Below are positions 9,245-17,813 of a DNA stretch of 64,000 nucleotides, piece after piece. This stretch comes from JADKCZ01 sp031396105 (GTDB lineage: Bacteria > Myxococcota > Myxococcia > Myxococcales > Anaeromyxobacteraceae): NCBI GenBank assembly GCA_031396105.1, contig JANNKC010000234.1:3345-67344 (forward strand). Direction: 5' to 3'. The stretch's first letter is position 1. Each line of letters opens with the position of its first letter. Under the pieces are notes generated by a model. The model saw nothing but the letters and a program-made list of their open reading frames with translations. It searched no databases and had not been told where the DNA came from. The translations under genes and the position numbers were made by a program.

Positions 9245-11485
9245 TCAGGCCCGTCGCCGCTTGCGGCGGCGCAGGCGGGCCTCGGCCCGGGCGCGGCGGC
9301 GCTCCCGCGCCTTCTGCCGCCCGGGGTCGTCGCGGCTCGGCTCGGCCTCGGGCCGCTCCTCGCGCAGCCCCTGCAGCGAGATGATGAACTCGGCGCCCTG
9401 GCCGGGCGGGGAGCGCACCACGATGCTCCCCTGGTGCGCCGTGACGATGCGCTGGCAGATGGCCAGCCCGAGCCCGGTGCCCTTCTCCTTGGTCGTGTAG
9501 AAGGGGACGAAGATGCGCTCGCGCGCCTCCTCGGAGATGCCCGGGCCGCTGTCGTGGAAGCGCACCTCCACCTGGTCCGGCCGCCGGGCCCCCTCGCGCC
9601 AGTAGGCGAGATCGTCGCGCGTCACCCGGGTGGAGACCTCCAGCGTGCCGCCGCGGGGCATGGCCTGGAAGGCGTTCTGCGTCAGGTTGATGAACACCTG
9701 CTTCAGCTGCTCGGCGTCGCAGAGGACGCGCGGCAGCTCCGGCGCCAGCGTCACCGAGAGCGCCACCGCGGGCGGCACCGCCGGCGCGAGCAGGCGGAAG
9801 GTGCGGGTCAGGACGTCGTTCAGGTCGGCCGGCGCCATGGCCGGCTTGAGCGGACGGGAGTAGTCGAGGAACTGGGTGACCACGCCGTTCAGCCGGTTCA
9901 CCTCGTCCACCATGATCTCGAGGAACTCGCGGTCCTCCTCGGGCAGCTTGCTGGGGTCGAGGTACTGGATGGCGCCCTTGATGGCGGCCAGCGGGTTGCG
10001 GATCTCGTGGGCCAGGCCGGCCGACATCTCGCCGATGGCCGCCAGGCGGTCGCGCTCCTTCATCTGCTGGTAGAGCTTGGAGTTCTCGATGACCAGGGCG
10101 CAGCGGTCGGCCACCTCCAGGAGCGCCGCGATCTCGTCCGAGGCGAAGGCCTCCGTCACCCGCTCGTCCCAGCAGGCCAGGAAGCCCACGGCGCGATCAC
10201 CGGCCGCCAGCGGCATGCAGATGCCGGCCTTCATGAAGGCCATGACGGCGGCGGCGTCGCCCAGCCGCTTCAGCTCGTCGGCCACCGCGGCCGTGGAGGG
10301 CCGGCCGCTCCGCGCCTCGGCCTCGGCCGGGCCGGCCGGCAGCAGGCGCCTCAGCTCGGACATGCGCCGCACCAGGTTCTCCAGGAGCACCGCCTTCTGG
10401 CCGCCGGTGGTGGCGGCCATCAGCGTGCGCGCCGCCGCCGGCTCCAGGAAGCGGGCCGGCGCCGGGCCGCGGAAGTCGTGGAGCCGGTAGCCGGGCCGAT
10501 CGTCGGCCAGCAGCCACAGGGAGGCGTGGGTGACGCGGCGGGTCTCCACCAGGCCGTCCAGCACCACCTGGGAGAGCTCGGCCGGGTCGATGACGGTGCC
10601 GCAGCGGTCCCGCAGCGCCTCCAGGCGGCGCACCAGCTCGTAGCGCTCGTGGAAGAGCGTGGCCACCACCCACTCCTCGACCCGCTCCCGCAGCGGCTCG
10701 AAGAGGGAGAGGATGACGAAGGAGGCCACCACGGTGTTGAAGTAGAAGAGCTCGCGCCGGTCGCCCACCCAGGAGACCAGGCCGCCGTAGACGGCGACCA
10801 GCACCAGGCCGAGCGCGCTCACCACCACGATCTTCCCCAGGAACTCGTGCAGGTCGAGCAGCCGGTGGCGCTGCAGCGTCTGCGACAGGAAGAACATGAA
10901 GACGGTGAGGACGATGGACCCCAGCCCCTCGGCCGGGGTGGGGAGGCCAAGGCGCGGCAGCATGTCGGCGATGGAGAGCGCCACCGCCACCAGCGCGCCG
11001 ACGAACAGGTAGCGCAGGCGCGCCCGCTCGACCCGGGTGGTGGCGGCGCGCATGCGGTTCCAGAGCACCGAGAGCACCACCGCCAGCCCGAAGACCACGT
11101 AGGCGGCCACCGCGGCCTTGGCCAGCTTGGAGTGGATGAGCGGCGAGACCGCCACCACCAGGCCGCCCAGCGAGCCCGCCAGCATGGCGTTGCGCGCCCG
11201 CCGCGCCGGGCGGCGCGCCACGCCCAGGAACTCCAGGAAGAACGCCAGGCCGGCGGCGGGCACCAGCGCCCCCGAGGCCACCGCCAGCCGCTCCCACCAG
11301 ATCGCGCTGCCCGCGGCGTCCGGCCAGCGGAGCAGACAGACGGCCAGCGAGAAGAGGAAGAGGTCGAGGCTGAAGAGGGCGAAGAGCGTGAAGACCCGCG
11401 CGCGGTTGTCTCGCAGCAACGCCGCCACGGCGAGCGCCAGGGTGACGATGGCGGCGAGCAGGGCGGCCTGGGTGCGGATGTCCAC
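9245..11485 (-). CDS. membrane sensor histidine kinase with GAF-like domain
   Basis: A ~746-residue kinase starting at GTG ('VDIRTQAALLAAIV'). The first ~270 residues hold about seven membrane helices with little periplasmic loop, so it probably senses a membrane or cytoplasmic cue. A GAF-like region follows (~300-470). The HisKA domain has the phospho-acceptor His in 'EMSAGLAHEIRNPLAAIKGA'. The ATPase domain shows the N-box 'FINLTQNAFQAMP', G1 'FHDSGPGISEEAR', F-box 'FVPFYTTKEKGTG' and 'GLGLAICQRIV'. A basic tail (Arg/Lys-rich) ends the protein. It lies directly upstream of the NtrC-type regulator, its likely partner. A TAGGAT box 8 bases before the GTG suggests leaderless transcription. The overall layout resembles PrsK-type kinases, but no exopolysaccharide cluster is next to it. 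Confidence 0.93.
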   Translation of the reverse strand: MDIRTQAALLAAIVTLALAVAALLRDNRARVFTLFALFSLDLFLFSLAVCLLRWPDAAGSAIWWERLAVASGALVPAAGLAFFLEFLGVARRPARRARNAMLAGSLGGLVVAVSPLIHSKLAKAAVAAYVVFGLAVVLSVLWNRMRAATTRVERARLRYLFVGALVAVALSIADMLPRLGLPTPAEGLGSIVLTVFMFFLSQTLQRHRLLDLHEFLGKIVVVSALGLVLVAVYGGLVSWVGDRRELFYFNTVVASFVILSLFEPLRERVEEWVVATLFHERYELVRRLEALRDRCGTVIDPAELSQVVLDGLVETRRVTHASLWLLADDRPGYRLHDFRGPAPARFLEPAAARTLMAATTGGQKAVLLENLVRRMSELRRLLPAGPAEAEARSGRPSTAAVADELKRLGDAAAVMAFMKAGICMPLAAGDRAVGFLACWDERVTEAFASDEIAALLEVADRCALVIENSKLYQQMKERDRLAAIGEMSAGLAHEIRNPLAAIKGAIQYLDPSKLPEEDREFLEIMVDEVNRLNGVVTQFLDYSRPLKPAMAPADLNDVLTRTFRLLAPAVPPAVALSVTLAPELPRVLCDAEQLKQVFINLTQNAFQAMPRGGTLEVSTRVTRDDLAYWREGARRPDQVEVRFHDSGPGISEEARERIFVPFYTTKEKGTGLGLAICQRIVTAHQGSIVVRSPPGQGAEFIISLQGLREERPEAEPSRDDPGRQKARERRRARAEARLRRRKRRRA

Positions 11486-11536
11486 GCCGGGCCATCCTAG
11501 CTCGCTTCGCGGACCTGGATGACCGCCGGCGCCGAC

Positions 11537-11565
11537 TTGACCCGGCCCTGGCGCGAGCGCACCCT
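11537..11565 (+). promoter_or_regulatory. possible promoter of the transglycosylase gene
   Basis: TTGACC at 11537-11542, a 17-base spacer, then CACCCT at 11560-11565, 8 bases before the ATG. The -35 is good and the -10 is weak. The predicted start site lies at or next to the ATG, as for several other genes here. Confidence 0.4.
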
Positions 11566-11573
11566 CGACCCCG

Positions 11574-13778
11574 ATGAACCCGCTCCTGCTGGCGGTGGCC
11601 CTGGCCGCCGCGCCGGCGACCGCCCTCGACCTGGATCTCACCCCCGCGCTGACCGGCCCATCGGCCGGCGCCGCCGCCCTGCTCGAGGCGGGACGGCCCG
11701 ACGAGGCGCTGGCCGCGCTGGGCCTCGCCTCGGGGCCCGAGGCTCGCCTGGTGCGCGGGCTGGCGCTGGAGGCGTCCGGGCGGGCCGTCGAGGCGCTGGC
11801 CGCGCTGGAAGGGCTGGAGGGTGCGCTCCCGGACCTGGCCGACCGGATCCTGGGGGCCCGCGGGCGGCTGCTGCTCGACCAGGCGCGCCACGTCGAGGCG
11901 GCGGCCGTCTTCGCCGCGGTGGGAGCCGGCTCGCTGGGAGGCCCGGCCGCGGTGGTGGCCCGCGCCCGCGCCCTGGCTGCGGTGGGGGAGCGTGCGGGCG
12001 CCCTGGGCGCGCTGCAGCCGATCCTCGCCGCGCCGGCCGATGGTCCGCTGGCAGGCCAGGCCGCCGCGGCGCTGCTGCTCGCGGGCAGCCTGCGCGCCGC
12101 CCTGGAGCCCCCGGACCTGGCTGGCGCCAGGCAGGCCCTCCTCGACTGCTGGGCCGGCCGGCCCGCCGACCCCGACGCGCCCGCCTGCCTGGCCGCCCTG
12201 AGGGCGCTGCCCGGCGAGGCGGGCCGCGACCCGCCCGCCGAGGCGCAGGTGCGCCGGGCCGAGGGGCTCCTCGAGCAGAACCGGAGCCCGGAGGCCATCG
12301 CGCTGCTCGCTCCGGTGGTGGCGGCCGCTCCGCCCGCTGGGCCCGCCGAGCCGGCCGCCTGCCGGGCCCGCGCCGCCCTCGGGCGAGCGCTCCGGCGCGA
12401 GCGCCAGAACGAGCGCGCCGCCGAGCTGCTCAGGCCGGTGGCGGAGCGGTGCACCGAGCCCGTCCTGCGCACCCGGGCTCGCTTCGTGCTGGCCACGGCC
12501 GTCTCCGCCGCCGGCGCGAGGGACGAGGCCATCGGCCTCTACCGGCGCTTCGCCCGGGAGCAGCGCGACAGCCCGCTGGCGGACGACGCGCTCCTCGCCG
12601 CGGCCGAGCTGGCGGCCCGGGCCGGGCGCGCCGCCGAGGCGCGCGAGGCGCTCGAGTCCCTGGTGCGCGACCACCCCGAAGGCGACCGGCGCGACCAGGC
12701 CCGCTTCCGCCTGGCCTGGCTCGCCTGGCGGGGCGGCGACGAGGACGGGGCCCTCGCCGCGCTCCGGCGCGTGGAGCTGGACCGCCGCGAGGTCGATCCG
12801 TACGAGCACGCCCGAGCCGCCTACTGGCGGGCCCGGCTCCTGTCCCGGCGCGGCGAAGAGGGGAAGGCCGCGGCGCGCTCCATCTGGCGCGAGCTGGTGG
12901 CGCTGGCCCCCGCCGACTACTACGCGCTCCTCGCCCGTGCCCGGCTGGCCGGCCTGGACGGGGTGCTGCTCCCGGATCCCGCCCCGGCGGAGGCGCCGCG
13001 CGCCTGGACCCTCGATCCCGGGCCGCTGCGGGACGACGCGCACCTGCGGGCTGGCGTGGCGCTGCTCCGGGCCGGGTTGGCCCGCGCCGCGGCGGAGGAG
13101 CTCCGGGCGGTGCGGGTGCCCGACACCGGCGAGCTCGCTCCGGTGCTCTGCCTGGCCACGCTGCTCGACCGCGCCGGCGACCACCAGGCCGCCCACCAGC
13201 TCCTGCGGAGCCAGGCGCGGGGGGCCCTGCGCCGGCCGCCGGACGGGCCGCTGCGCCAGGTCTGGGAGGTGGCCTACCCCAGGGCCCATGCGGAGCTGGT
13301 GCGCCGCTACGCCCCCGCCGCCGGCGTCCCCCCCGAGCTGCTGCAGGCGCTCATGCGCGAGGAGAGCGCCCTCGATCCCGAGGCGGTCTCGGCCGCCGGG
13401 GCCGTCGGGCTGACCCAGCTCATGCTCCCCACCGCCAGGGCGGTGGCGCGGCGGCTCAAGCTGCCCGCGCCCGACCGGGCCGGGCTCATGGAGCCGGCCA
13501 CCTCGATCCGGATCGGCGCGGCCTACCTGGGCGCGCTGCTGACGCGCTTCGGCGGCTCGCCGGCGCTGGCGCTGGCGGCCTACAACGCGGGCGAGAGCGC
13601 GGTGGGGCGCTGGCGGGCGGCCGGCCCCGGCGTGCCGCTCGACGAGTTCGTGGAGGAGATCCCCTACGACGAGACCCGCGGCTACGTGAAGCGGGTGCTC
13701 CGCTCCTACGCGAGCTACCGGCTGCTGGCCGGCCCGGTGGCGGCCCAGGCCAGCGCCCCCATCCCGTCCGGCGGGTAG
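11574..13778 (+). CDS. soluble lytic murein transglycosylase with TPR superhelix (Slt70-like)
   Basis: A 734-residue periplasmic enzyme that cleaves the MurNAc-GlcNAc bond to give 1,6-anhydro-muropeptides. A signal peptide is visible in the first ~18 residues (Leu/Ala-rich core ending 'APATALD'). Residues ~30-560 are helical TPR-like repeats rich in Ala, Leu and Arg, as in the ring of Slt70. The C-terminal ~150 residues hold the SLT catalytic domain with Glu in 'LMREESALDPEAVS', then 'AAGAVGLTQLMLPTARAVA' and 'LALAAYNAGESAVGRW'. The ATG is set by the signal peptide and an upstream TTGACC box. The gene is monocistronic and faces the carbamoyltransferase cassette. Confidence 0.93.
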   Translation: MNPLLLAVALAAAPATALDLDLTPALTGPSAGAAALLEAGRPDEALAALGLASGPEARLVRGLALEASGRAVEALAALEGLEGALPDLADRILGARGRLLLDQARHVEAAAVFAAVGAGSLGGPAAVVARARALAAVGERAGALGALQPILAAPADGPLAGQAAAALLLAGSLRAALEPPDLAGARQALLDCWAGRPADPDAPACLAALRALPGEAGRDPPAEAQVRRAEGLLEQNRSPEAIALLAPVVAAAPPAGPAEPAACRARAALGRALRRERQNERAAELLRPVAERCTEPVLRTRARFVLATAVSAAGARDEAIGLYRRFAREQRDSPLADDALLAAAELAARAGRAAEAREALESLVRDHPEGDRRDQARFRLAWLAWRGGDEDGALAALRRVELDRREVDPYEHARAAYWRARLLSRRGEEGKAAARSIWRELVALAPADYYALLARARLAGLDGVLLPDPAPAEAPRAWTLDPGPLRDDAHLRAGVALLRAGLARAAAEELRAVRVPDTGELAPVLCLATLLDRAGDHQAAHQLLRSQARGALRRPPDGPLRQVWEVAYPRAHAELVRRYAPAAGVPPELLQALMREESALDPEAVSAAGAVGLTQLMLPTARAVARRLKLPAPDRAGLMEPATSIRIGAAYLGALLTRFGGSPALALAAYNAGESAVGRWRAAGPGVPLDEFVEEIPYDETRGYVKRVLRSYASYRLLAGPVAAQASAPIPSGG

Positions 13779-13801
13779 CGCACGCCGCGCGGTCCAAGGG
13801 C

Positions 13802-13969
13802 TCAGAAGATGGTGTAGATGAGCGGCGCGATGGCCGACCCCTGCGTGAAGAACACCAGGAGCCCCATCAGCAGCAGGACGATGAAGAGGGGCAGGAGCCA
13901 GAACCTCTTCCGCTCCCCGAGGAAGCCGGAGAAGTCCCTGACGAACTCGATGATCGCGTCGACGCTCAC
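13802..13969 (-). CDS. DUF5989 small membrane protein
   Basis: A 55-residue protein easily missed by gene callers. Translation from the GTG at 13969 gives a polar, charged N-terminus ('VSVDAIIEFVRDF', then 'GERKRFWLLP'), one membrane helix of Leu/Val/Ile/Phe, and the tail 'FTQGSAIAPLIYTIF'. This matches the DUF5989 pattern (basic 'RKxFWLLP', helix, 'TQGSAxAPFIYT'). DUF5989 genes typically follow a carbamoyltransferase and SxtJ gene, exactly the context here: it lies 25 bases downstream of the carbamoyltransferase stop. No good ribosome binding site is visible. Its biochemical role is unknown. Confidence 0.85.
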   Translation of the reverse strand: MSVDAIIEFVRDFSGFLGERKRFWLLPLFIVLLLMGLLVFFTQGSAIAPLIYTIF

Positions 13970-13994
13970 GCCCGCATCATAGCGCGGCGTTCGA

Positions 13995-16043
13995 TCAGTA
14001 GGGGCGGTCCAGGCCGGCGGGCGGGGCCTCCCCCGCGTCCTTCCGGTAGGAGCGGGCTTCCGGGTCGAAGCCGAGGTCGAGCGGCACCTTCCCCAGCAGG
14101 CGGAAGGCGACGCCGTACGGGACGACCAGCAGGAGGTAGACGGCCCCGAAGATGAGCCGGGTGTTGATCCAGCCGAGCACCTCCGCGAGCTTCATCCAGC
14201 CCCGGTGGAGCGGGGAGAGCAGCCCGGACAGGAGGCCCATCACCTCGGGACGCCTGGTGGGAGGGGCCGGGGCGGTGCCCGCACGGGCCGGGGATTCCGC
14301 CAGGCCCGGCTGCTCGGCCTGGTGCAGGAGGCGGCCGCCCAGCACGAGGTGGTCCATCCCCGTCCTCCTGAAGCACCGGTAGGCGTCCTCGGGGGTGCAG
14401 ACGATCGGCTCCCCGCGGACGTTGAAGGAGGTGTTCACCAGCACGGCGCAGCCGGTGAGGCGCTCGAAGGCCGACAGGAGCCGGTGGAAGAGGGGGTTCC
14501 GCTCGGCGCTGACGGTCTGGACCCGCGCCGAGCCGTCGACGTGGGTGACGGCGGGGAGGGCCGCGCGGCAGCCCGCGCCGACCGGGGCGACCAGCAGCAT
14601 GTACGGGCTCTCCCGGTCGAGGTCGAAGGAGGCCGAGGCCCGCTCGGCCGGCACCGCGGGGGCGAACGGGCGGAACGACTCCCGGAACTTGATCTTCAGG
14701 TTCATCCGCGACTGCATCCCCGGATCCCTCGGGTCGCCGAGGATCGAGCGGTTCCCGAGCGCGCGCGGTCCGTACTCCATCCGTCCCTGGAACCACCCGA
14801 CGACGTCGCCGCGGGCGAGCAGCTCGGCGGTCTGGCCGAGGAGCGCCTCGACGCCGGGCGCGTGGGCGACGGCCCCGAGCCGGGAGAGCGCCTCGTCGAT
14901 GGCCCGGTCGTCCCAGCCGGGCCCGAGGAGCGCCCCCTTCATCGAGTCCCCGGGCAGCGGGGTGCGCTCCTTCCCGAGGTGCTCGTGCCACGCCGCCAGC
15001 GCGGCCCCGAGCGCCCCGCCGGCGTCGCCCGCGGCCGGCTGGATCCAGAGGTCCTCGAACCCGGACTCGCGCAGGACCCGGCCGTTGGCGACGCAGTTGA
15101 GGGCCACCCCGCCGGCGAGGCAGAGCCGCCGCTCGCCGGTCTCCCGGCGGACGGTCCTGGCGAGCCGGAGGACGACCTCCTCGGTGACGGCCTGGATCGA
15201 CCGGGCCAGGTCGAACTCCCGCTGGGTCAGGGCGGTCTCGGGCTTCCGGGGCGGCCCGCCGAGGAGGTCGTGGAACGCCTCGGTCGTCATGGTCAGGCCG
15301 GTGGCGAAGCCGAAGTACCGCATGTCGAGCCGGAAGGTCCCGTCCTCCTTCACGTCGACCAGCGTCCCGAGGATCCGGTCGACGAAGCGCGGCTCCCCGT
15401 ACGGCGCCAGCCCCATCACCTTGTACTCGCCCGAGTTGACGCGGAAGCCGAGGTACCCGGTGAAGGCGGAGTAGAGGAGGCCCAGCGAGTGGGGGAAGTC
15501 GATCTCCCACAGGGCGGTCAGCCTGTTCCCGTCGCCGAGCCAGGCGGAGGTGGTCGCCTTCTCGCCCACGCCGTCAATGCAGAGGACGGCCGCGCGCGGG
15601 AACGGGCTCGGGAAGAAGGCGGAGGCCGCGTGCGACCGGTGGTGCTCCGGGAAGAGGATCCTCGGGGGAGCGGCGGGCGGGTGCTCCCCCGGGAGGGCCG
15701 CCAGGGACCTCCGGAGGTGCGATCGGAGGAAGAGCTTCTCGCGGGTCCAGGCCGGCATCGCCGCGACGAACGACTGGAGGCCGTGGGGCGCGAAGGCGAT
15801 GTAGGTCTCGATGAGCCGCTCGAACTTGAGGAGCGGCTTGTCGTAGAAGGCCACCAGGTCGACGTCGCGGAGCGAGACCCCGGCCTCCTCGAGGCAGTAC
15901 GCGACGGCGCGGGCGGGGAAGTCGGCGTCGTGCCGCCTCCGCGAGAAGCGCTCCTCCTGCGCCGCGGCGACGATCTCCCCATCGCAGAGCAGGGCGGCGG
16001 CGCTGTCGTGGTAGTAGGCCGAGATCCCGAGGACCCGGGTCAT
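13995..16043 (-). CDS. carbamoyltransferase (NodU/TobZ type) fused to a partial SxtJ domain
   Basis: A 682-residue protein. Residues ~1-590 are a NodU/CmcH/TobZ-family O-carbamoyltransferase, which makes carbamoyl-adenylate from carbamoyl phosphate and ATP and transfers the group to a sugar or antibiotic. Visible signatures: 'VLGISAYYHDSAAAL', 'AAQEERFSRRRHD', metal-binding 'EHHRSHAASAFF', 'NSGEYKVMGLAPYG', 'LCLAGGVALNCVANG' and 'GRMEYGPRALGNRSIL'. After a Pro/Ala linker, residues ~602-682 match the second half of SxtJ: 'WMKLAEVLGWINTRLIFG', one membrane helix, 'LLGKVPLDLGFDPEARSY'. No stop separates the parts, although an internal ATG at 14240 could make the SxtJ part alone. With the DUF5989 gene it forms a small envelope-modification cassette; the acceptor is unknown. 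Confidence 0.92.
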   Translation of the reverse strand: MTRVLGISAYYHDSAAALLCDGEIVAAAQEERFSRRRHDADFPARAVAYCLEEAGVSLRDVDLVAFYDKPLLKFERLIETYIAFAPHGLQSFVAAMPAWTREKLFLRSHLRRSLAALPGEHPPAAPPRILFPEHHRSHAASAFFPSPFPRAAVLCIDGVGEKATTSAWLGDGNRLTALWEIDFPHSLGLLYSAFTGYLGFRVNSGEYKVMGLAPYGEPRFVDRILGTLVDVKEDGTFRLDMRYFGFATGLTMTTEAFHDLLGGPPRKPETALTQREFDLARSIQAVTEEVVLRLARTVRRETGERRLCLAGGVALNCVANGRVLRESGFEDLWIQPAAGDAGGALGAALAAWHEHLGKERTPLPGDSMKGALLGPGWDDRAIDEALSRLGAVAHAPGVEALLGQTAELLARGDVVGWFQGRMEYGPRALGNRSILGDPRDPGMQSRMNLKIKFRESFRPFAPAVPAERASASFDLDRESPYMLLVAPVGAGCRAALPAVTHVDGSARVQTVSAERNPLFHRLLSAFERLTGCAVLVNTSFNVRGEPIVCTPEDAYRCFRRTGMDHLVLGGRLLHQAEQPGLAESPARAGTAPAPPTRRPEVMGLLSGLLSPLHRGWMKLAEVLGWINTRLIFGAVYLLLVVPYGVAFRLLGKVPLDLGFDPEARSYRKDAGEAPPAGLDRPY

Positions 16044-16156
16044 CGACGTTGGCCCATGGGTTCGTCTCCCTGCCGGATCCCTAGCACGGCCTGGCGGGGC
16101 CGGGCGCTCCCATCGGGCCGGCCGTCGGAAGTGGGGTCCCCGCGCCCTGGCGGCGC

Positions 16157-16162
16157 TATGAT
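16157..16162 (+). promoter_or_regulatory. -10 box (TATGAT) deciding the HNH gene start
   Basis: TATGAT, five of six matches to the consensus, ends 10 bases before the ATG at 16173. The upstream in-frame ATG at 16158 lies inside this box, so transcription from it would exclude that start. The -35 is weak. Confidence 0.5.
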
Positions 16163-16172
16163 CCCGGGCCAG

Positions 16173-16769
16173 ATGCTCGACGGTGGCGTCCTCGTGCTCA
16201 ACCGGCTCTACCGCCCGGTCCACGTGACCTCGGTGCGGCGCGCCTTCACGCTCCTCTACCAGGGGGCGGCGCGCGCGCTCGACGCCGAGTTCAGGCTCTT
16301 CGACTTCGAGAGCTGGGCGGCGCTGGGCGCGGCCACCCACGCCGACGTGGTGGGCACGGTGGCCGGGCGCATCCGCGTGCCCAGGGTCATCGTGCTGCTG
16401 GTCTACGAGCACCTGCCACGCGCCCGCATCCGCTTCTCCCGCTCCAACGTCTACGCGCGCGACGCCGACACCTGCCAGTACTGTGGGCGGCGCTTCCGCC
16501 GCCCCGAGCTCAACCTGGACCACGTGGTGCCGCGCTCCCGGGGCGGGGCCACCAGCTGGGAGAACGTGGTCTGCTCCTGCGTCCCCTGCAACCTGAGGAA
16601 GGGCGGGCGGACGCCGGAGGAGGCCGGGATGCGGCTGCTGCACCGGCCGGCCCGGCCCCGCTGGACGCCGCTGCTGCGCCAGGCGGCCCGCCGGGTGCTG
16701 CACGCCGAGTGGCGTCCCTTCCTCACCGTGGCCGACGTGGCCTACTGGAACGCCGAGCTTTTGGACTGA
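16173..16769 (+). CDS. HNH endonuclease family protein
   Basis: A 198-residue protein of the widespread HNH family that begins 'LVLNRLYRPVHVTSVRRAF'. The nuclease motif occupies residues ~100-150: zinc ligands in 'CQYCGRRF', His in 'LNLDHVVPRSRGG', Asn in 'SWENVV', and a second pair in 'CSCVPCNLRKG'. The N-terminal ~90 residues have a conserved helical region of unknown role. Such proteins are common chromosomal genes, not clearly mobile. The start at 16173 is preferred to 16158 because the latter overlaps the -10 box. Confidence 0.9.
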   Translation: MLDGGVLVLNRLYRPVHVTSVRRAFTLLYQGAARALDAEFRLFDFESWAALGAATHADVVGTVAGRIRVPRVIVLLVYEHLPRARIRFSRSNVYARDADTCQYCGRRFRRPELNLDHVVPRSRGGATSWENVVCSCVPCNLRKGGRTPEEAGMRLLHRPARPRWTPLLRQAARRVLHAEWRPFLTVADVAYWNAELLD

Positions 16770-16799
16770 ACCGGCCTGCCGGCGTAAGCTCCATGGCCG

Positions 16800-17813
16800 A
16801 TGGGTGACGCGCCGATCCTCAAGCTGGTCCACGTCGTGCAGGAGCCGCCGAAGCCGGCCGCCGCGCGCAGCCTGGTGCGCGCGCGGAAGGGGACGCCGCG
16901 CACCAGCCGCATCCTCTCGGTGGGGGGCGGCAAGGGCGGCGTCGGCAAGAGCCTCATCTCCGCCAACCTGGGCATCGCGCTGGCCCGCCGTGGCAAGCGG
17001 GTGGTGCTGGTGGACGCCGACCTGGGCGGCGCCAACCTCCACACCACGCTCGGGCTCGAGGTGCCGCGCCGCACCCTCTCGGACTTCATCGAGCGGCGCG
17101 TCGAGCGGATCGATGACGTGCTCACCCCCACCGGCATCGAGAACCTGGCGCTGGTCTCCGGCGCGCTGGACCACCTCGACGCGGCCACGCCCAGGCACGC
17201 CCAGAAGATGCGCCTCCTGCGCCACGTCCAGGCCATGGACGTGGACTACGCCATCCTGGACCTGGGCGCCGGCACGCACACCAACACGCTCGACTTCTTC
17301 CTGGTCTCGGACCACGGCGTGCTCGTGCTGGTGCCCGAGCCCACCGCGGTGGAGAACGCCTACCGCTTCGTCAAGGCCGCCTTCTGGCGCCGCATGCGCA
17401 CCGTGGCCCAGGTGTATGGCTACGACGCCCTGCTGCGGCAGGTCATGGAGGGCGCCAGCTTCAGGAGCCCCGTCGAGCTGGTGGCCACCCTGGCCGAGCG
17501 CGATCCGGAGGCCGGCGGCAACCTGGCGCGCCAGCTGGCCGCCTTCCGGCCGCGCCTGGTGGTCAACCAGGTCCGCACCCCACAGGACGCGGAGATCGGC
17601 CACGCCGTGGTGGCCGCCTGGCGCAAGTACTTCGGGCTGGAGATGGACTACCTGGGTGCCATCGCCTACGACGACGAGATGTGGCGGGCGGTGCGGCTGC
17701 GGCAGCCGCTGCTGGTGTCGCGCCCGGAGGTGCCGGCCGGCCGGGCCTTCGACGCCATCGCGGATCGGCTGGTCGCCATGGACCAGGCGGAGCGGGCGGC
17801 GGAGCAGCCTTGA
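16800..17813 (+). CDS. MinD/ParA-family P-loop ATPase (FlhG-like)
   Basis: A 337-residue ATPase with a ~35-residue basic N-terminal extension. The deviant Walker A 'GGGKGGVGKSLISANLG' is at about residues 41-57, switch I 'VVLVDADLGGANLH' follows, and the switch II position reads 'YAILDLGAGTHTNTLDFF', where the usual DxxxG appears as DLGAG. These proteins dimerise on ATP and position cellular structures; the closest layout is FlhG/MinD2, but no flagellar genes are nearby. The next gene overlaps its stop by TTGA, so both are probably translated together. A TAAGCT box 9 bases before the ATG suggests a very short leader. Confidence 0.9.
   Translation: MGDAPILKLVHVVQEPPKPAAARSLVRARKGTPRTSRILSVGGGKGGVGKSLISANLGIALARRGKRVVLVDADLGGANLHTTLGLEVPRRTLSDFIERRVERIDDVLTPTGIENLALVSGALDHLDAATPRHAQKMRLLRHVQAMDVDYAILDLGAGTHTNTLDFFLVSDHGVLVLVPEPTAVENAYRFVKAAFWRRMRTVAQVYGYDALLRQVMEGASFRSPVELVATLAERDPEAGGNLARQLAAFRPRLVVNQVRTPQDAEIGHAVVAAWRKYFGLEMDYLGAIAYDDEMWRAVRLRQPLLVSRPEVPAGRAFDAIADRLVAMDQAERAAEQP

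Noticed and set aside
14205..16172. Upstream part of the long plus-strand frame that contains the HNH gene
   Set aside because: It is antisense to the carbamoyltransferase and has no protein features; only the last ~198 codons form a real HNH protein.
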